Shown: positions 20,870-30,737 of the stretch, in pieces
How positions within the stretch are numbered: the stretch's first letter is position 1
Layout: every line of letters starts with the position of its first letter
DNA from: Elgaria multicarinata webbii
Lineage: Eukaryota > Chordata > Lepidosauria > Squamata > Anguidae
Length of the DNA: 64,000 nt
Assembly: GCF_023053635.1 (NCBI RefSeq)
Contig: NC_086172.1
Coordinates: 126,951,681 to 127,015,680, forward strand
Direction: 5' to 3'
Notes under the pieces: generated by a model
What the model saw: the letters and a program-made list of their open reading frames with translations, nothing else
What the model was told of the DNA's origin: nothing
Database searches by the model: none
Position numbers and translations under genes: made by a program

Positions 20870-21188
20870 TAGGGTGACCATATGAAAAGGAGGACAGAGC
20901 TCCTGTATCTTTAACAGTTGCATAGAAAAGGGAATTTCAGCAGGTGTCACTTGTATATATGGAGAACCTGGTGAAATTCCCTCTTCATCACCACAGTTAA
21001 AGCTGCAGGAGCATACTAGAGTGACCAGATTTAAAAGAGGGCAGGGCACCTGCAGCTTTAACTGCTGTGATGAAGAGGAAATTTCCCCAGGTTCCCCATA
21101 TATACAAATGACACCTGCTGAACTTCCCTTTTCAATACAACTGTTAAAGATACAGGAGCCCTGTCCTCCTTTTCATATGGTCACCCTA
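20870..21188. mobile_element. H1 hAT-type MITE with perfect TSD
   Basis: The ends are TAGGGTGACCATATGAAAAG and CTTTTCATATGGTCACCCTA, a 20-bp perfect inverted repeat, with YARNG as TAGGG. The flanks are identical 8-mers, CTCTAAAC at 20862-20869 and 21189-21196, the expected hAT TSD. The interior is itself palindromic: GTATCTTTAACAGTTGCATA and GCTGCAGGAGCATACTAGAG recur inverted. No ORF. This copy fixes the family limits for the others at 32391, 45125, 45558 and 46661. Confidence 0.9.
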
Positions 21189-21339
21189 CTCTAAACAGTT
21201 ACAGGATCAAGTTACAGCAGCCTCCAGTCCCCTTTCTCAATGGGTGGATTGGGCCCAAAGGGGAGACGAAAGCAAGTAGTGACAGCAGCAAGTAAGGCCC
21301 TCCCCACAAAACCTAGACCCTGCCGGGCCTAGCTCCTAC

Positions 21340-21585
21340 CATGGTGAGCCCCTGCCAAAGGAAGTGAGGCAGGTGGCTACTAGGAGGAGGGCTTTCTCTG
21401 CTGTGGAACCCCGGCTGTGGAATGAGCTCCCTAAGGAGGTTCGCTTGGCACCTACACTGTACTCTTTCCTTCGCCAGCTGAAGAACTTTTTATTTTCTCG
21501 GTATTTTAACACCTAATTTAACTTAAATTTAAACCATGTTTTAATTCCGTTTTTTAACCTATATAAATTTTTGCTGTGTGGTTTG
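21340..21585 (+). mobile_element. LINE-A ORF2 C-terminus, 3' end lost
   Basis: The plus strand encodes a C-terminus parallel to the one at 7941-8195: RAFSAVEPRLWNELPKEVRL and APTLYSFLRQLKNFLFSRYF. An AT-rich UTR follows. The TTGGCTATTGGGCG terminal block is missing, so the copy is truncated at both ends. Confidence 0.8.
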
Positions 21586-21599
21586 GATCTACACTAGTC

Positions 21600-22360
21600 T
21601 TATAACGTTGCTAGTGTCCCTTTCTAACGTGGTTCTCTGTATCATGCGGCACACTTATGTTTAGCTGTAACGGTACTTCAGGGCACACTGTTCAAACCTT
21701 TCTGTTCTTCCTCTTCTCTGAGTGTAAGCAGAGCTGCTCAGTTTGCTCCGCCCACTTCCTGCCTCGTTCCTAGCCAGCAGTGCATAGTCATAAGCACACA
21801 CAAACTCCCTCCCAAAACATTTTAATAGTTTAAGTCCTAGGGAATAGCCTGAATGCATAGGAGCTAGCCACTTTGCTGAAGCTAAGAAGGTCAGGGTTTG
21901 GATGGGTGACCAAATTGAAAAGTTTTAGCAGCGCAGAAGGGGAGGCCTGTTTTTGGCAGCCGCAGCTGTTGGGATTATTTCAAACACACCATTTAAGCCC
22001 CGCTGGTTAAAGTTTTGGACTGGTAGCAGAGACCCTTGTTAATTTTCCTGCATGGAGCTACAGCGATCCTTTGCTTACCAGGAAGTGATTTGAGCGCTCC
22101 TCAGCTCCTTTGCAAAGGGGGGAAAGTTAAAAAAAAATCATAAAAAATCAACAGATGACCCAATTCGATTCAAATTTGGTATGCTTAAAGCTCTCCCTAA
22201 TATCTATTATTGTGCCAATTTTGGTGTCTTTATCTTTAAAGCTTACATAGATGTAAGCATTTGTTTAAAATCCTGCTCCTGCACCCACAGCAGCGGCTCG
22301 GAATTAGGGCGAATCTTTTGCAAAAGGAGCACAATTAAGGCAGGATGCATGGGAGTATTT
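21600..22360. other. Unclassified, repeat-like DNA with a 5S-rRNA-like scrap
   Basis: The part at 21877-21911 resembles the internal promoter region of 5S rRNA (separate entry). From 22130 on, ATGACCCAATTCGATTCAAA and TTTGGTATGCTTAAAGC are phrases I recall from a common squamate repeat, but I cannot delimit it. Confidence 0.3.
21877..21911 (+). ncRNA. 5S-rRNA-like fragment, possible SINE3 remnant
   Basis: TGAAGCTAAGAAGGTCAGGG and TTTGGATGGGTGACC follow the order of vertebrate 5S rRNA around its A box: GAAGCTAAGCAGGGTCGGG and then CTTGGATGGGAGACC, with about eight bases missing in between. The match is about 35 bp. It could be a 5S pseudogene scrap or the head of a 5S-derived SINE. It is far too short to be a gene. 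Confidence 0.4.
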
Positions 22361-22362
22361 CA

Positions 22363-22582
22363 CAATAAAGGCTGGTGGCTCCAATTTTGGTCGAGCTCTG
22401 AATCCATTCTGGGTTTTAGTCAGAACCAGCCAGAACGCTAAAGGAGCTATTGATTGTGCTAAACCTCACCCCCAAAATAGGTTCACCACCTTGAGTAGTT
22501 CTTTTAGAGTTCTGCCTGGTTCTGCCTGAAGCCCAGAATGAATTCACAGCCCCACTGAAACCAGAGCCACCAGCCGCTTCTG
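22363..22582. mobile_element. H2 hAT-type MITE, diverged ends
   Basis: AAAGGCTGGTGGCTCCAATT and GAGCCACCAGCCGCTTCTG are the decayed ends. Inner pairs AACGCTAAAGGAGCTATT and AGTTCTTTTAGAGTTCTG match 19502-19723. Confidence 0.65.
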
Positions 22583-22589
22583 CTTCACA

Positions 22590-23440
22590 GGTAAGTCATG
22601 AATGCTGTGTTGTTTAAGTGACCCAACTTCTCCTGCTTTCTGCAGACAGAAAATGCCATTTTTATGTTTTTGAATATCTGAAAGCACACAGTATTATGTT
22701 GAATGTTGCAGTCCATGGACTAAAATACCAGCATCTAAGACCGGTACACTGTTTTCTGGGATATGAACAAAAGCATTAAACATGTGGTTGTATAAAAACA
22801 GAACATGTTGCCTTTGCTGCTCCATCAGCAGGTGGAATGGCTATTCCAATTAGTGAGGATGTAACTCTGCAAGTCAACCATAAAGTGCAATCCCCAGAGG
22901 CATTTCTCAAGTTAAAGTTTCATGCAGACCATGCAATATTAACAAAACACAGTCGCTGCAAAGTAGAGAGCCAAAAACATCCATGTGTTCCTATTCTTTC
23001 AGCTATAAAGTATTTCATTCTGTAAATCTCCCCTATTTTCCCCTGGATTTGATAGATAAAATAGTAAACAAATGGGATCCCTTCTGCCTATGGAAGGGAT
23101 TAAAGTGAGTGGCCACAGGCAAATCAAAGGAAAAACCAGATAAGCATAGATTTATGGCAATTCAGCACCACCAAAGTCAGTAGGATTAAATCTGCTTACA
23201 TACACGTACTCCATTTTAACCACAGTTTGTAGTGCCTTGGAGCCAATTTATTATTTGTTTATTAATGATATTTATATACTGCCTTTCCACAACTGTCAAT
23301 AAGGCTGGTGTACAACCATGGTAGTAAAAGAACCCAATAATACATAAAAGCAATGAAACCACATGAAAACAGCGTTAAAACTGCCATTATAACCAACTGT
23401 AATAGAAAGGCTTATAGGTTCACCTGATTTTTGTCTAACC
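22590..23440. other. No gene recognised
   Basis: Unique-looking. At 23250-23420 TATTAATGATATTTATATAC followed by TGCCTTTCCACAACTG resembles a diverged minus-strand LINE 3' end, but the family-defining motif is not intact. Confidence 0.35.
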
Positions 23441-23445
23441 TTTGA

Positions 23446-23570
23446 TACAACCTGGTGCCCTCCAGATGTGCAAGACTTCAACCACCATCATTCTCAGCCA
23501 GCATGGCTTTGGGAATGATGGGAGTTGTGGTACAATGCCCTTGGGGTAGGGACCAGGTTGGGGAAGAGTG
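23446..23570. repeat. P1 MITE copy
   Basis: CAACCTGGTGCCCTCCAGAT and GACCAGGTTGGGGAAGAG are the ends. GGGAATGATGGGAGTTGTGG is the inner arm. Confidence 0.75.
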
Positions 23571-23702
23571 GACCATGGAAGGGGAGATGCCAAGCCATCC
23601 TGTCTCAAAAGCACTGCTCTTCAAGAAGAGCTGTTCTCTCCTTTCAGAAGCAGTGATGTCTTCCGAAGCCTGAAGATTCAAAGCCCTGCTAGGTCAACCA
23701 AT

Positions 23703-24054
23703 AGGCATAGGCATGCACAAGGGGTGTGCCTGGTGTGCCCAGCACACCCTAATGTCTTGAATAAAAATGCCAAATTAAGGGAGCCATTGAGCAGGGATCC
23801 AGAGGGGAATCCTGATGCAGTGGGAATGGCTCTCTGGCTGCACTGAAGAACTGCTGCCACTGAGAGAGCACCGTTGCTCCCGGCAGCAAGAGAAAAAAGG
23901 AATCTCTCTGCCGAGAGCCACAACCCCTCAGCCGATAGGCCTCTGCTGGAACTTATGACAATTTTGACGGAGTATTCAATAAATGTTCACCTTTTAAAAA
24001 TAAATAATTTCCGGGGTGTACACCCTAATGAAATGTGCTGCACATGCCTATGCC
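23703..24054. mobile_element. DNA-element-like repeat with GGCATAGGCATG ends
   Basis: AGGCATAGGCATGCACA at the left pairs with TGCACATGCCTATGCC at the right. AGGGGTGTGCC and GTGTACACCCT lie just inside, also inverted. About 350 bp with no real ORF. Superfamily unsettled because no clean TSD is visible. Confidence 0.5.
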
Positions 24055-24059
24055 AATAG

Positions 24060-25740
24060 CGTGGAAAGGAGAGGCATTTTGGCTCTCTTTTGGAGCCATT
24101 TCCCCCTCTCCCTAATTTGCTCCCATTGATTCCTACAAGAGGGAATTCATCTACACCAGGTTGAGGGCTAGCACAGATGTGTTGCTGGTCTGGGAGCAGG
24201 CCAAAGGAATACGGACCCAAGCCTTCCCCTGACCCTCCTACGCAGTGCTCCGTTTTGGCCTCTACCAATGTCAGAGCTGCAGAAGTTTCTGGGAAGGGGT
24301 TCCGAAGACAGATCTCCCCCTCTGAGGATGGGCCTTTGTCTATGCCCTCCCAGGGACCATAGGATTGCAGCCTTAAATGCACTTCTATCCCACCTTGGGG
24401 TACAGACTTGCTTAGCTTCATCCAGGTGGCCGTGTCCTGAATTAGCACAATGACCATTCACAATAGCAGCAAATGAGGTTAATGTAATACGCCTGGCATT
24501 AAGAAGTGAATTAACACCTGGAGTCGGACAAGAGCCCATTGTCTTTTTTCATGCCATATCGAACTCAACTTTGTCTTCTAATTCAGCGGTATCATGCCGG
24601 CGTTTTCCTTTAGAGTTCCTGTGTTGAAGAATGGCAGCATTATCCTCAGTGAGGAAAATGGAATGATCCTTATCAATGTAGCCTTCTTCCTAGCTGACCG
24701 TTTGTAATCCTCCCAGAGGACCTTGGTTATTGGGAGAATTAGAAATGCAATAAATAAATAAATAAAAATAATCAAGGCGTAATTTAAAAGAGACTGCAGC
24801 AAGATGATTGACATGTTTTCTTTTCCATTTGTATGTTAATGCAGTATTTTGGATTCAAAGAATTCCCATATCCCCCTCCCCACTTTTTATTTGGACCTCT
24901 GTTTGCCACCCTCTCTATGAATGATGTGTTTTCGGTATCACGGACCCTCTGTAGTTTCACAAACCCATGTTAAAGGCAATTAGCCCATTCTGCACCCAGT
25001 CCTTGACAGCTGACAATGAAAAACGTAATGCTGAATTCACCCCCTTCGGAAGACAGCGTTTGTGTTAAAAGCAGCCACCGAATTATTTTCAGCGTCACCT
25101 CTGCATTCCAACTGTAGATGCTGGCTTTTATGTAACGTTTTAGCTGCAAGACATTGACTAAGGAGACATCCTGATATTGCTCTTACTGCAAAGGGTTCTG
25201 GGAACTTTGGGCTTCCCAGAGCACCTTTGATGTGGGGAAGTGAAGCAAACTGTGGGCTTTCTAGTAAGAGCCTCTTCCGGCCTTCCTTGGGCTCTGCCAG
25301 TAGATCTCCTGCCAGCTGGCAAGAAGCCACAGGAGCAAGAGACACGCAGAGCAGGGATGGAAGAGGACTCCCTGCCCACAAAGGCCTGCCTCGGCCCAAA
25401 CTCACGGCTGTGTCGGAAGACTGGTCAATGGAACAGAAGGCTCTGCTCCCGGTCAGTTTCAGTCCCTAGGGGGCGCGTCTGGAGGGAGAGCTCCTAGCGC
25501 TCCCAGTCAGAAGGCGTTGTGCAGCAATTCTGACTTTTTCTTAATGGATTTTCCCAGGGAAGGAAAAGGACAGAGAAAGTAGTTGGGAAACACAGGAAGG
25601 TTACGGCTGGATGGCACTGGCATCTGGAAGCGCCCGTATAATTCCATGACTGAGGCAGGCGGGTGGCGCCGTAAAAGGCCTCATCTGAAAGCACCCATCG
25701 TCTCAGCTTCGTTCCCATTTCTATAAAAGGGCTCTACTTC
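24060..25740. other. Long low-repeat region with candidate non-coding elements
   Basis: Apart from a LINE-A tail at 24695-24775 this stretch has no repeat that I recognise. Blocks at 24440-24700 and 24840-25190 have the even composition and scattered TGACAGCTGACA, GCAATTAGCCC and TTAATGTAATACG motifs of possible regulatory DNA. ORFs of 61-156 codons occur on both strands over 24000-24540 and 25037-25500, overlap antisense to each other, and show no domain. I do not call them genes. Confidence 0.25.
24695..24775 (+). mobile_element. LINE-A-related 3' end
   Basis: CCCAGAGGACCTTGGTTATT and GGGAGAATTAGAAATGCAAT precede an (AAAT)n tail. This is a variant of the LINE-A terminus. Confidence 0.6.
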
Positions 25741-25741
25741 A

Positions 25742-25925
25742 CATTATTTATTTATAATATTTGTATCCCGCCCTATATCACTAGGATCTGGGCTGAGTAC
25801 AGATAAAATTACACCATATCAAACAATAAATATACACAGCTAAAAACAAATTAAACCATGAATCAAGTTAAAACCAGTGTATAATTTAAAAGCAGTGAAA
25901 ACAATTAAAACAGTTAAAACAATGT
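25742..25925 (-). mobile_element. LINE-B 3' UTR, outer part of a nested pair
   Basis: Minus strand: A-rich UTR then AGATCCTAGTGATATAGGGC, GGGATACAAATATTATAAAT. The ORF2 end of the same element resumes at 26149, after a plus-strand LINE-C insertion. Confidence 0.75.
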
Positions 25926-26091
25926 GCAAGCTTGGTGAATTTAACCGTTTAACTTGTGCCTGTTTGGTGCATTCTCTTCCCCTTCTTATTGTTTTATTGT
26001 GATTTTATTAGAATGTAAGCCTATGCGGCAGGGTTTTGTTATTTTATTGTTTTACACTGTACAGCACCACGTACATTGATGGTGCTATATA

Positions 26092-26145
<54 letters not shown>
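25926..26145 (+). mobile_element. LINE-C 3' end nested in LINE-B
   Basis: GATTTTATTAGAATGTAAGC, then GTACAGCACCACGTACATTG and ATGGTGCTATATAAATAATA form the LINE-C end. It terminates in a 60-bp (ATA)n tract (26084-26144). It sits between the two parts of a minus-strand LINE-B, so it is the younger insertion. Confidence 0.8.
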
Positions 26146-26148
26146 TAA

Positions 26149-26290
26149 AGGCTCTGTTGAAAAGCCATGTTTTTACTTGGCAGCAGAATAAAATCAGCGT
26201 TGGCACCAGTTGGGCCTCTAAAGGGAAGGCATTCCACAGTTGAGGTGCCACAACAGAGAAAGCCCTCTCCCTTGTCCCACCATAGAGTAT
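26149..26290 (-). mobile_element. LINE-B ORF2 C-terminus
   Basis: The minus strand reads APQLWNAFPLEAQLVPTLIL and then FCCQVKTWLFNRAF, a typical L2-group C-terminus. It continues the element interrupted at 25925. RALS precedes it, read from GAGAAAGCCCTCTC. Confidence 0.75.
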
Positions 26291-26423
26291 GAGCTCCTGA
26301 AAATGTTATGAGCTCCTGAAATTGAGATTGGGATCATGAAGTACTTCTAAAAGCTATAACTGTAGGAACTGGGAGCAGGATTTCATGTGGCTGGCAGGGA
26401 CTGGCAGACTACATAGCCTATAT

Positions 26424-26500
26424 CAGCTTTCCCCAAACTTTTGCCTTCCAGATGTGTTTGACTACACCTCCCAGCATCCTCCAGCCAGTCAGTATAAAAT
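26424..26500. repeat. P1 MITE half copy
   Basis: CTTTCCCCAAACTTTTGCCT and GTTTGACTACACCTCCCAGC match the left half only. Confidence 0.55.
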
Positions 26501-26689
26501 CCTTAGCCCTCCTCTGCCATCTTTCCATTACATCCATTGGTAACTAATTTGCCTGCTCCAGTCTGATTGGCTGGAGTGACTGCCAGAATCTGCTTAACAG
26601 GAAGAGGCGATTGGCAGGCTGAGAACCAGGAATGCTGGAATTCACCAAGATTCTCTAAATGCCACCGCATTGCTTGGTTAAACTCATTC

Positions 26690-26925
26690 CCATTCTCATT
26701 TGGGGACTTATTTCTTTACGTTGAGTGGGGAAAGTGTGTATTACGTGCACATTTTTCAAAAATACGCTGTTTGTTTTCTTAAAATGTGCATTTTAAAGTA
26801 TTCATTTTTCAAAAAAACTTTTTTCAAACATGGTCACAAATTTGGGTTGCATTCATGTTCAGTACTGTGAGTAGGACACATTTGAATGATTTGCGCACTG
26901 AAATGAAAGTCTGGAACATCCCTAG
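26690..26925. repeat. Unnamed interspersed repeat, copy 2
   Basis: GTGGGGAAAGTG, GTGCACATTTTTCAAAAAT, AATGTGCATTTTAAAGTATT and the terminal AACATCCCTAG parallel 4495-4745. A TAGGGATGT end on the minus strand suggests hAT affinity. Confidence 0.4.
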
Positions 26926-27010
26926 TTCAGAGCTTGTGGCTGAATCCATGAATTAAGGGGCCACTCAAGGAGAGCAGTGGGGGAGAATGTCCCCCCACCA
27001 TGTTGCTGAT

Positions 27011-27178
27011 CAGTGGAAGCTGGTGGCTCTAATGTCAGCAGGGCAATAAATCTGCCCCGGATTCAGTCAGAACCAGTCAGAATTCTAAAGGAGCTATCCA
27101 AGGTGTGGAGACTAGTTCTGACTGAAACACAGAGCAGATTCACCGCCCCACTGACATTAGTGCCCCCAGCCTCCATGG
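27011..27178. mobile_element. H2 hAT-type MITE with perfect TSD
   Basis: The ends CAGTGGAAGCTGGTGGCTC and CCCCCAGCCTCCATGG are inverted. Identical 8-mers TTGCTGAT flank it at 27003-27010 and 27179-27186. This copy proves the hAT assignment of the H2 family. It has a shortened centre (168 bp against 222 bp at 19502). Confidence 0.85.
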
Positions 27179-27189
27179 TTGCTGATCTC

Positions 27190-28070
27190 ATATGATTATT
27201 TGTTACGAGCACCTAACACTGACACTATATATACCCTGAGTAATTGTTGTTATACACATCATTAAATTATGGCGCTATGTACTTGGTACTAGGCATGCCA
27301 CAGGCAGAAAGTCCTTTGCTTCAAAAGAGGGTGATTGATTTGTCTTTATAACCGTCCTATAGCTATTTTGAGATATTTTTAAAAGGAGCTACAAATTATG
27401 CTCTTGTAAAAACAACAACGAATCTGAGTTTCACCTTGAATACCCCAGAGGGAGCCTTGCTGAGAACCTTGTTCCACTTTAGTTAAAATGGGAATGTGTC
27501 CCCCTTGGCTTAGTACCTCAGTTATGTTCCTCATCGCCTGGTGACCTCTCTCTGCACGGCAATGAATCCCACCCAGTCCTGCCCATCGGCTCTCTTTCTG
27601 CCTGCCTGGTCATGATCCTGCCCAAACATACCTCTGCAGCTCCTGATAGAATTGCAGTATTCCACTTAGAGCCCAGCAAACCCCTGATCTTGTAATGGCG
27701 TGGAGTCTTTTGGTCTTGCTTTTCTCTTCGTCACTTTCTGTGTTCCCGGTTTTGCACTAGAGCCCCCAACCGAGAGTGTGGGAAGCAGCCATCTGGACAT
27801 GCTTGAGAAGTGCTTTAGAAATGGCACGTTATATCCATAATGGATCTCATGGCAATTAATTACTCATGAGATTTCTAGTTTCCTCCTGGTGCTGTTCCGA
27901 CAGCTATGTAGTGCAATAGATCCTCATAATACTTGGGAGGCTTATACAACTGGGCTCTGCCAGAAATAGGTCACATGCAGGGAGTAGCTTCCTCCTGGAA
28001 GGAAATATTTTTTTGAAAGAGATGCTGAACAGGATTATTCTCCCTCCCACCCACCCACCCACCCAAAAAA
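27190..28070. other. No gene recognised
   Basis: Unique-looking. ATGGCAATTAATTACTCATG at 27850 is the kind of homeodomain-site cluster seen in regulatory DNA. A (CCCA)n tract lies at 28047-28064. Confidence 0.3.
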
Positions 28071-28074
28071 TCGA

Positions 28075-28388
28075 ATTGAGGTTCTTCATGACGACATTCT
28101 GTTTGTCGTGGAATGATGAGCAGGACCTCCTCTGACGATCGTAGATGTCATCTGGGTGTATGTAAGGGAAAGTGGTGTGCTAGGTATCCTGGTCCCAAGT
28201 TGTTTAGGGCTTTATAGGATAATAACAAAACCTTATACCTAATAATGATGGCTAAATTTGCGTGTATACATATAAATTAGCATGTAAATTGATGTCTTCT
28301 TTCGCCTTCTTTTTTGGTTATGATATATATGTATGTTCTTTTTTTCCGCAGTCCGCCCGGGGCGACCTTGTCAGCCTGTGCTCTCACA
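28075..28388 (-). repeat. Left arm of inverted duplication (LINE/H3 junction)
   Basis: This arm is the reverse complement of 29255-29575 with moderate divergence. On the minus strand it holds part of an H3 MITE (GCATGCTAATTTATATG-like, CGCAAATTTAGCCATC), then an L2-type ORF2 piece with TATAAAGCCCTAAACAACTT and GGGACCAGGATACCTAGCAC, running to GTCGTCATGAAGAACCTCA. The LINE part stops there and lacks its 3' UTR. Confidence 0.75.
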
Positions 28389-28481
28389 CTATCAATTATC
28401 TATCTATCCCTATGGTTACGTCTACTTCTACAGATTGTCCCACAATGGAAACAAGCTTAATTTGAAAACAGTCCTTATGCA

Positions 28482-28540
28482 TTGCAATCCTATGCATGTC
28501 TACTCAGAAGTTCAATGAGACATAAAAGGATTGCAGCTTT
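28482..28540. repeat. P3 MITE fragment
   Basis: GCAATCCTATGCATGTCTAC and TCAGAAGTTCAATGAGAC, then AAAGGATTGCAG. The centre is deleted. Confidence 0.55.
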
Positions 28541-28544
28541 AAAA

Positions 28545-29250
28545 GCCCAGGAGAAGACATGAAATCAGTCACCTAGAGGTGAGCTCACATTATTTGCAAG
28601 GATTTCTTAGGATGATAATTCAATAACAATCAAATAAAATCTACAATCTCTTAACCATATCTAAAAATCCAGGGGAGATACAACTGTCACCTTACTCCTG
28701 CGCTTTGGCTCTCTTCCATGCGATAAAGTCTTTATATAAAATCTTGTTCCATTATTGGAACAACTAAGGAGGGACAATTCGAAGTCTGCTGCAATCCATT
28801 AAATCTTATGCCATCATAGTTCTGTTAGTTTTTAAGGTGCCACGAGACTCTTGGTTGTCTTTAAAGAACTGGTGGACTGGTTCACATACATTCATTCCTA
28901 ATTTGATGGTGTATGGACAGGCCAGCTCAGAACAAGCAGCCCCCCCCACCCCAAATTTTCCTCTTGCCTCGGTTGCATTGTGTCTTTGATTGGAGTTTGT
29001 TCACATCCACCAGCATGTCATCAAGCAACCGTTTAATTGTGTTTTATTATTTATTATGCATGCTGCCTTGGGGGTCCTTCTGGATCAAAAGGCAGAGGAG
29101 CCAGGAAGTAAATAAATAATACATGCAGAGGGATCCAGGGGAGAGAGATCAAACGATGTACATGCACATGGGAACCTGCCCTGTTGAGCTATAGGAAGTT
29201 GTGACAGTACTGCAAGGGAAAGGTTGCACCGAGGCGGCCTACTGATGTTG
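28545..29250. other. Spacer of the inverted duplication, nothing recognised
   Basis: Unique-looking DNA between the arms. Neither strand shows an exon-like block. Confidence 0.4.
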
Positions 29251-29254
29251 TGTG

Positions 29255-29575
29255 AGAGCACAGGCTGACAAGGTTGCTCCTGGCGGACTGCGGAAAAAAG
29301 AACATATATATATAACCAAAAAAGAAGGCAAAAGAAGACAGCGATTTACATAAAATTTGCACATGCTAATTTATATGTACACACGCAAATTTAGCCATCA
29401 TTATTACGTATAAGGTTTTGATATTAATCTATAAAGCCCTAAACAACTTGGGACCAGGATACCTAGCACACCACCTCCCCTTCCATACATTCAGACATCA
29501 TCTTCGATCGTAAGAGGAGGTCCTGCTCATCATTCCAAGATGAACAGAATGTCGTCATGAAGAACCTCAGTGGCA
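29255..29575 (+). repeat. Right arm of inverted duplication
   Basis: GTGAGAGCACAGGCTGACAA to ATGAAGAACCTCAG mirrors 28075-28388, including the exact H3/LINE joint CGCAAATTTAGCCATCATTA followed by the LINE sequence. This arm continues without a break into the rest of the LINE. Confidence 0.75.
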
Positions 29576-29852
29576 GGCCTTCTCTGTAGTAGCACACACT
29601 ATCTGGAAAATCCTCCCTCGTGTAGTTCGGGAGGTGGAAAACATAACATCCTTCAAATGCCTCCTGAAAACATTTCTTTTTAGACAGGATCTCCCTGGAC
29701 TATCACTTATTATGGTTTTATATAACATTTTTAGTTTCCACGTTTTAAATCTTGACTTTTGTATATACAGTATTATGGTTTTAATTGTAAACTGCCCAAT
29801 CAGCCTCAGCTGTTGGGTAGTATTATATGTAATAAATAATAAATAAAATAGA
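29403..29852 (+). mobile_element. L2-type LINE 3' portion inserted in H3
   Basis: ORF2 C-terminus: AINLQ-like then NLGPGYLAHHLPFHTFRH, then AFSVVAHTIWKILPRVVREV, ENITSFKCLLKTFLFRQDL. The 3' end is ACTGCCCAATCAGCCTCAGC, TGTTGGGTAGTATTATATGT and (AATAAAT)n. On both sides lie halves of an H3 MITE (29300-29402 and 29853-30092), so the LINE inserted into the MITE. Confidence 0.75.
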
Positions 29853-30092
29853 TATACAGCCCATCTCACCATAGCGGGAGACTGTGTTAGGGTGACCAGC
29901 GTGCCTTGCTCAGTCTGCTGTCCAGATGCTGTTGATGGGCAGCTTCAAGGCCCAGGCCTTTCTTCTGATGGTTCTTGATCTTTAAACTGGACATGGACTA
30001 GACAAGTCATTCAAACAGAGGACAGTCCTCGGGCAGCCCTTCAAACAGGGGACTGTCCTTCGTAAAAGAGGACCCATGGCCTCCCTACTGTG
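29853..30092. mobile_element. H3 MITE, right half
   Basis: AGATATACAGCCCATCTCAC, then AGGGTGACCAGCGTGCCTTG, TTCTTGATCTTTAAACTGGA, CATGGACTAGACAAGTC and the end GGCCTCCCTA correspond to 42710-42901 of the complete H3 copy. Confidence 0.65.
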
Positions 30093-30094
30093 AG

Positions 30095-30735
30095 AGGCTG
30101 CCACAGGATGGATGCACTCAAAAAGCCCTGTTTGCCCACCCTCTCCTTGCCTCCCAGTGTGGCCAGGCCCATAGAAAGAGTTCTCTCCGCAAGAGGGATA
30201 TCTCCCAAATCGGATAATCCATATTTGTTTGCTGTAGTCTCAGAACTATTGTTTAATCAAAACACCATTTCAAAACTTCTAGTATGTCAGTAAGTCAGTT
30301 TTGTGCTGTGTTTCCTCCCTTCAGTAGCTTTTCTTCTCACATTGACAACATGACAGCACTATTTCAGGTGGTGGTGGGGAAATCAAGCTGCTTCTACTGA
30401 AAAATTATAGGTTGAATGAAGGATATGCTTTGCAAGGAACTATTCTAAGTTAAATTCCTTTCATAGATCTGTTCTTTCTAGAGCCACATGCATAACTCTT
30501 TACAAAGCTGACTCATCAGGACACAAGAGCACTTTGGGCAGTGATCGTGAGTTTGCTTTTCTACATGCTGTGCATATTTTTGCAGCTAAGTAGTTAAAAG
30601 TCCTTTCCAATAAAGAAGTTTCATTATTATTAATTATTTACTCTGAACTATTATTGTGACTGATAGGGGAACCAAAGACAAGATGACATTAAAGCTTTCA
30701 AAAGAAACTTAACATCTGAGCTGGACCAACAAAAA
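30095..30735. other. No gene recognised
   Basis: Unique-looking sequence; a 67-codon frame at 30090-30293 has no known content. Confidence 0.4.
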
Positions 30736-30737
30736 CA

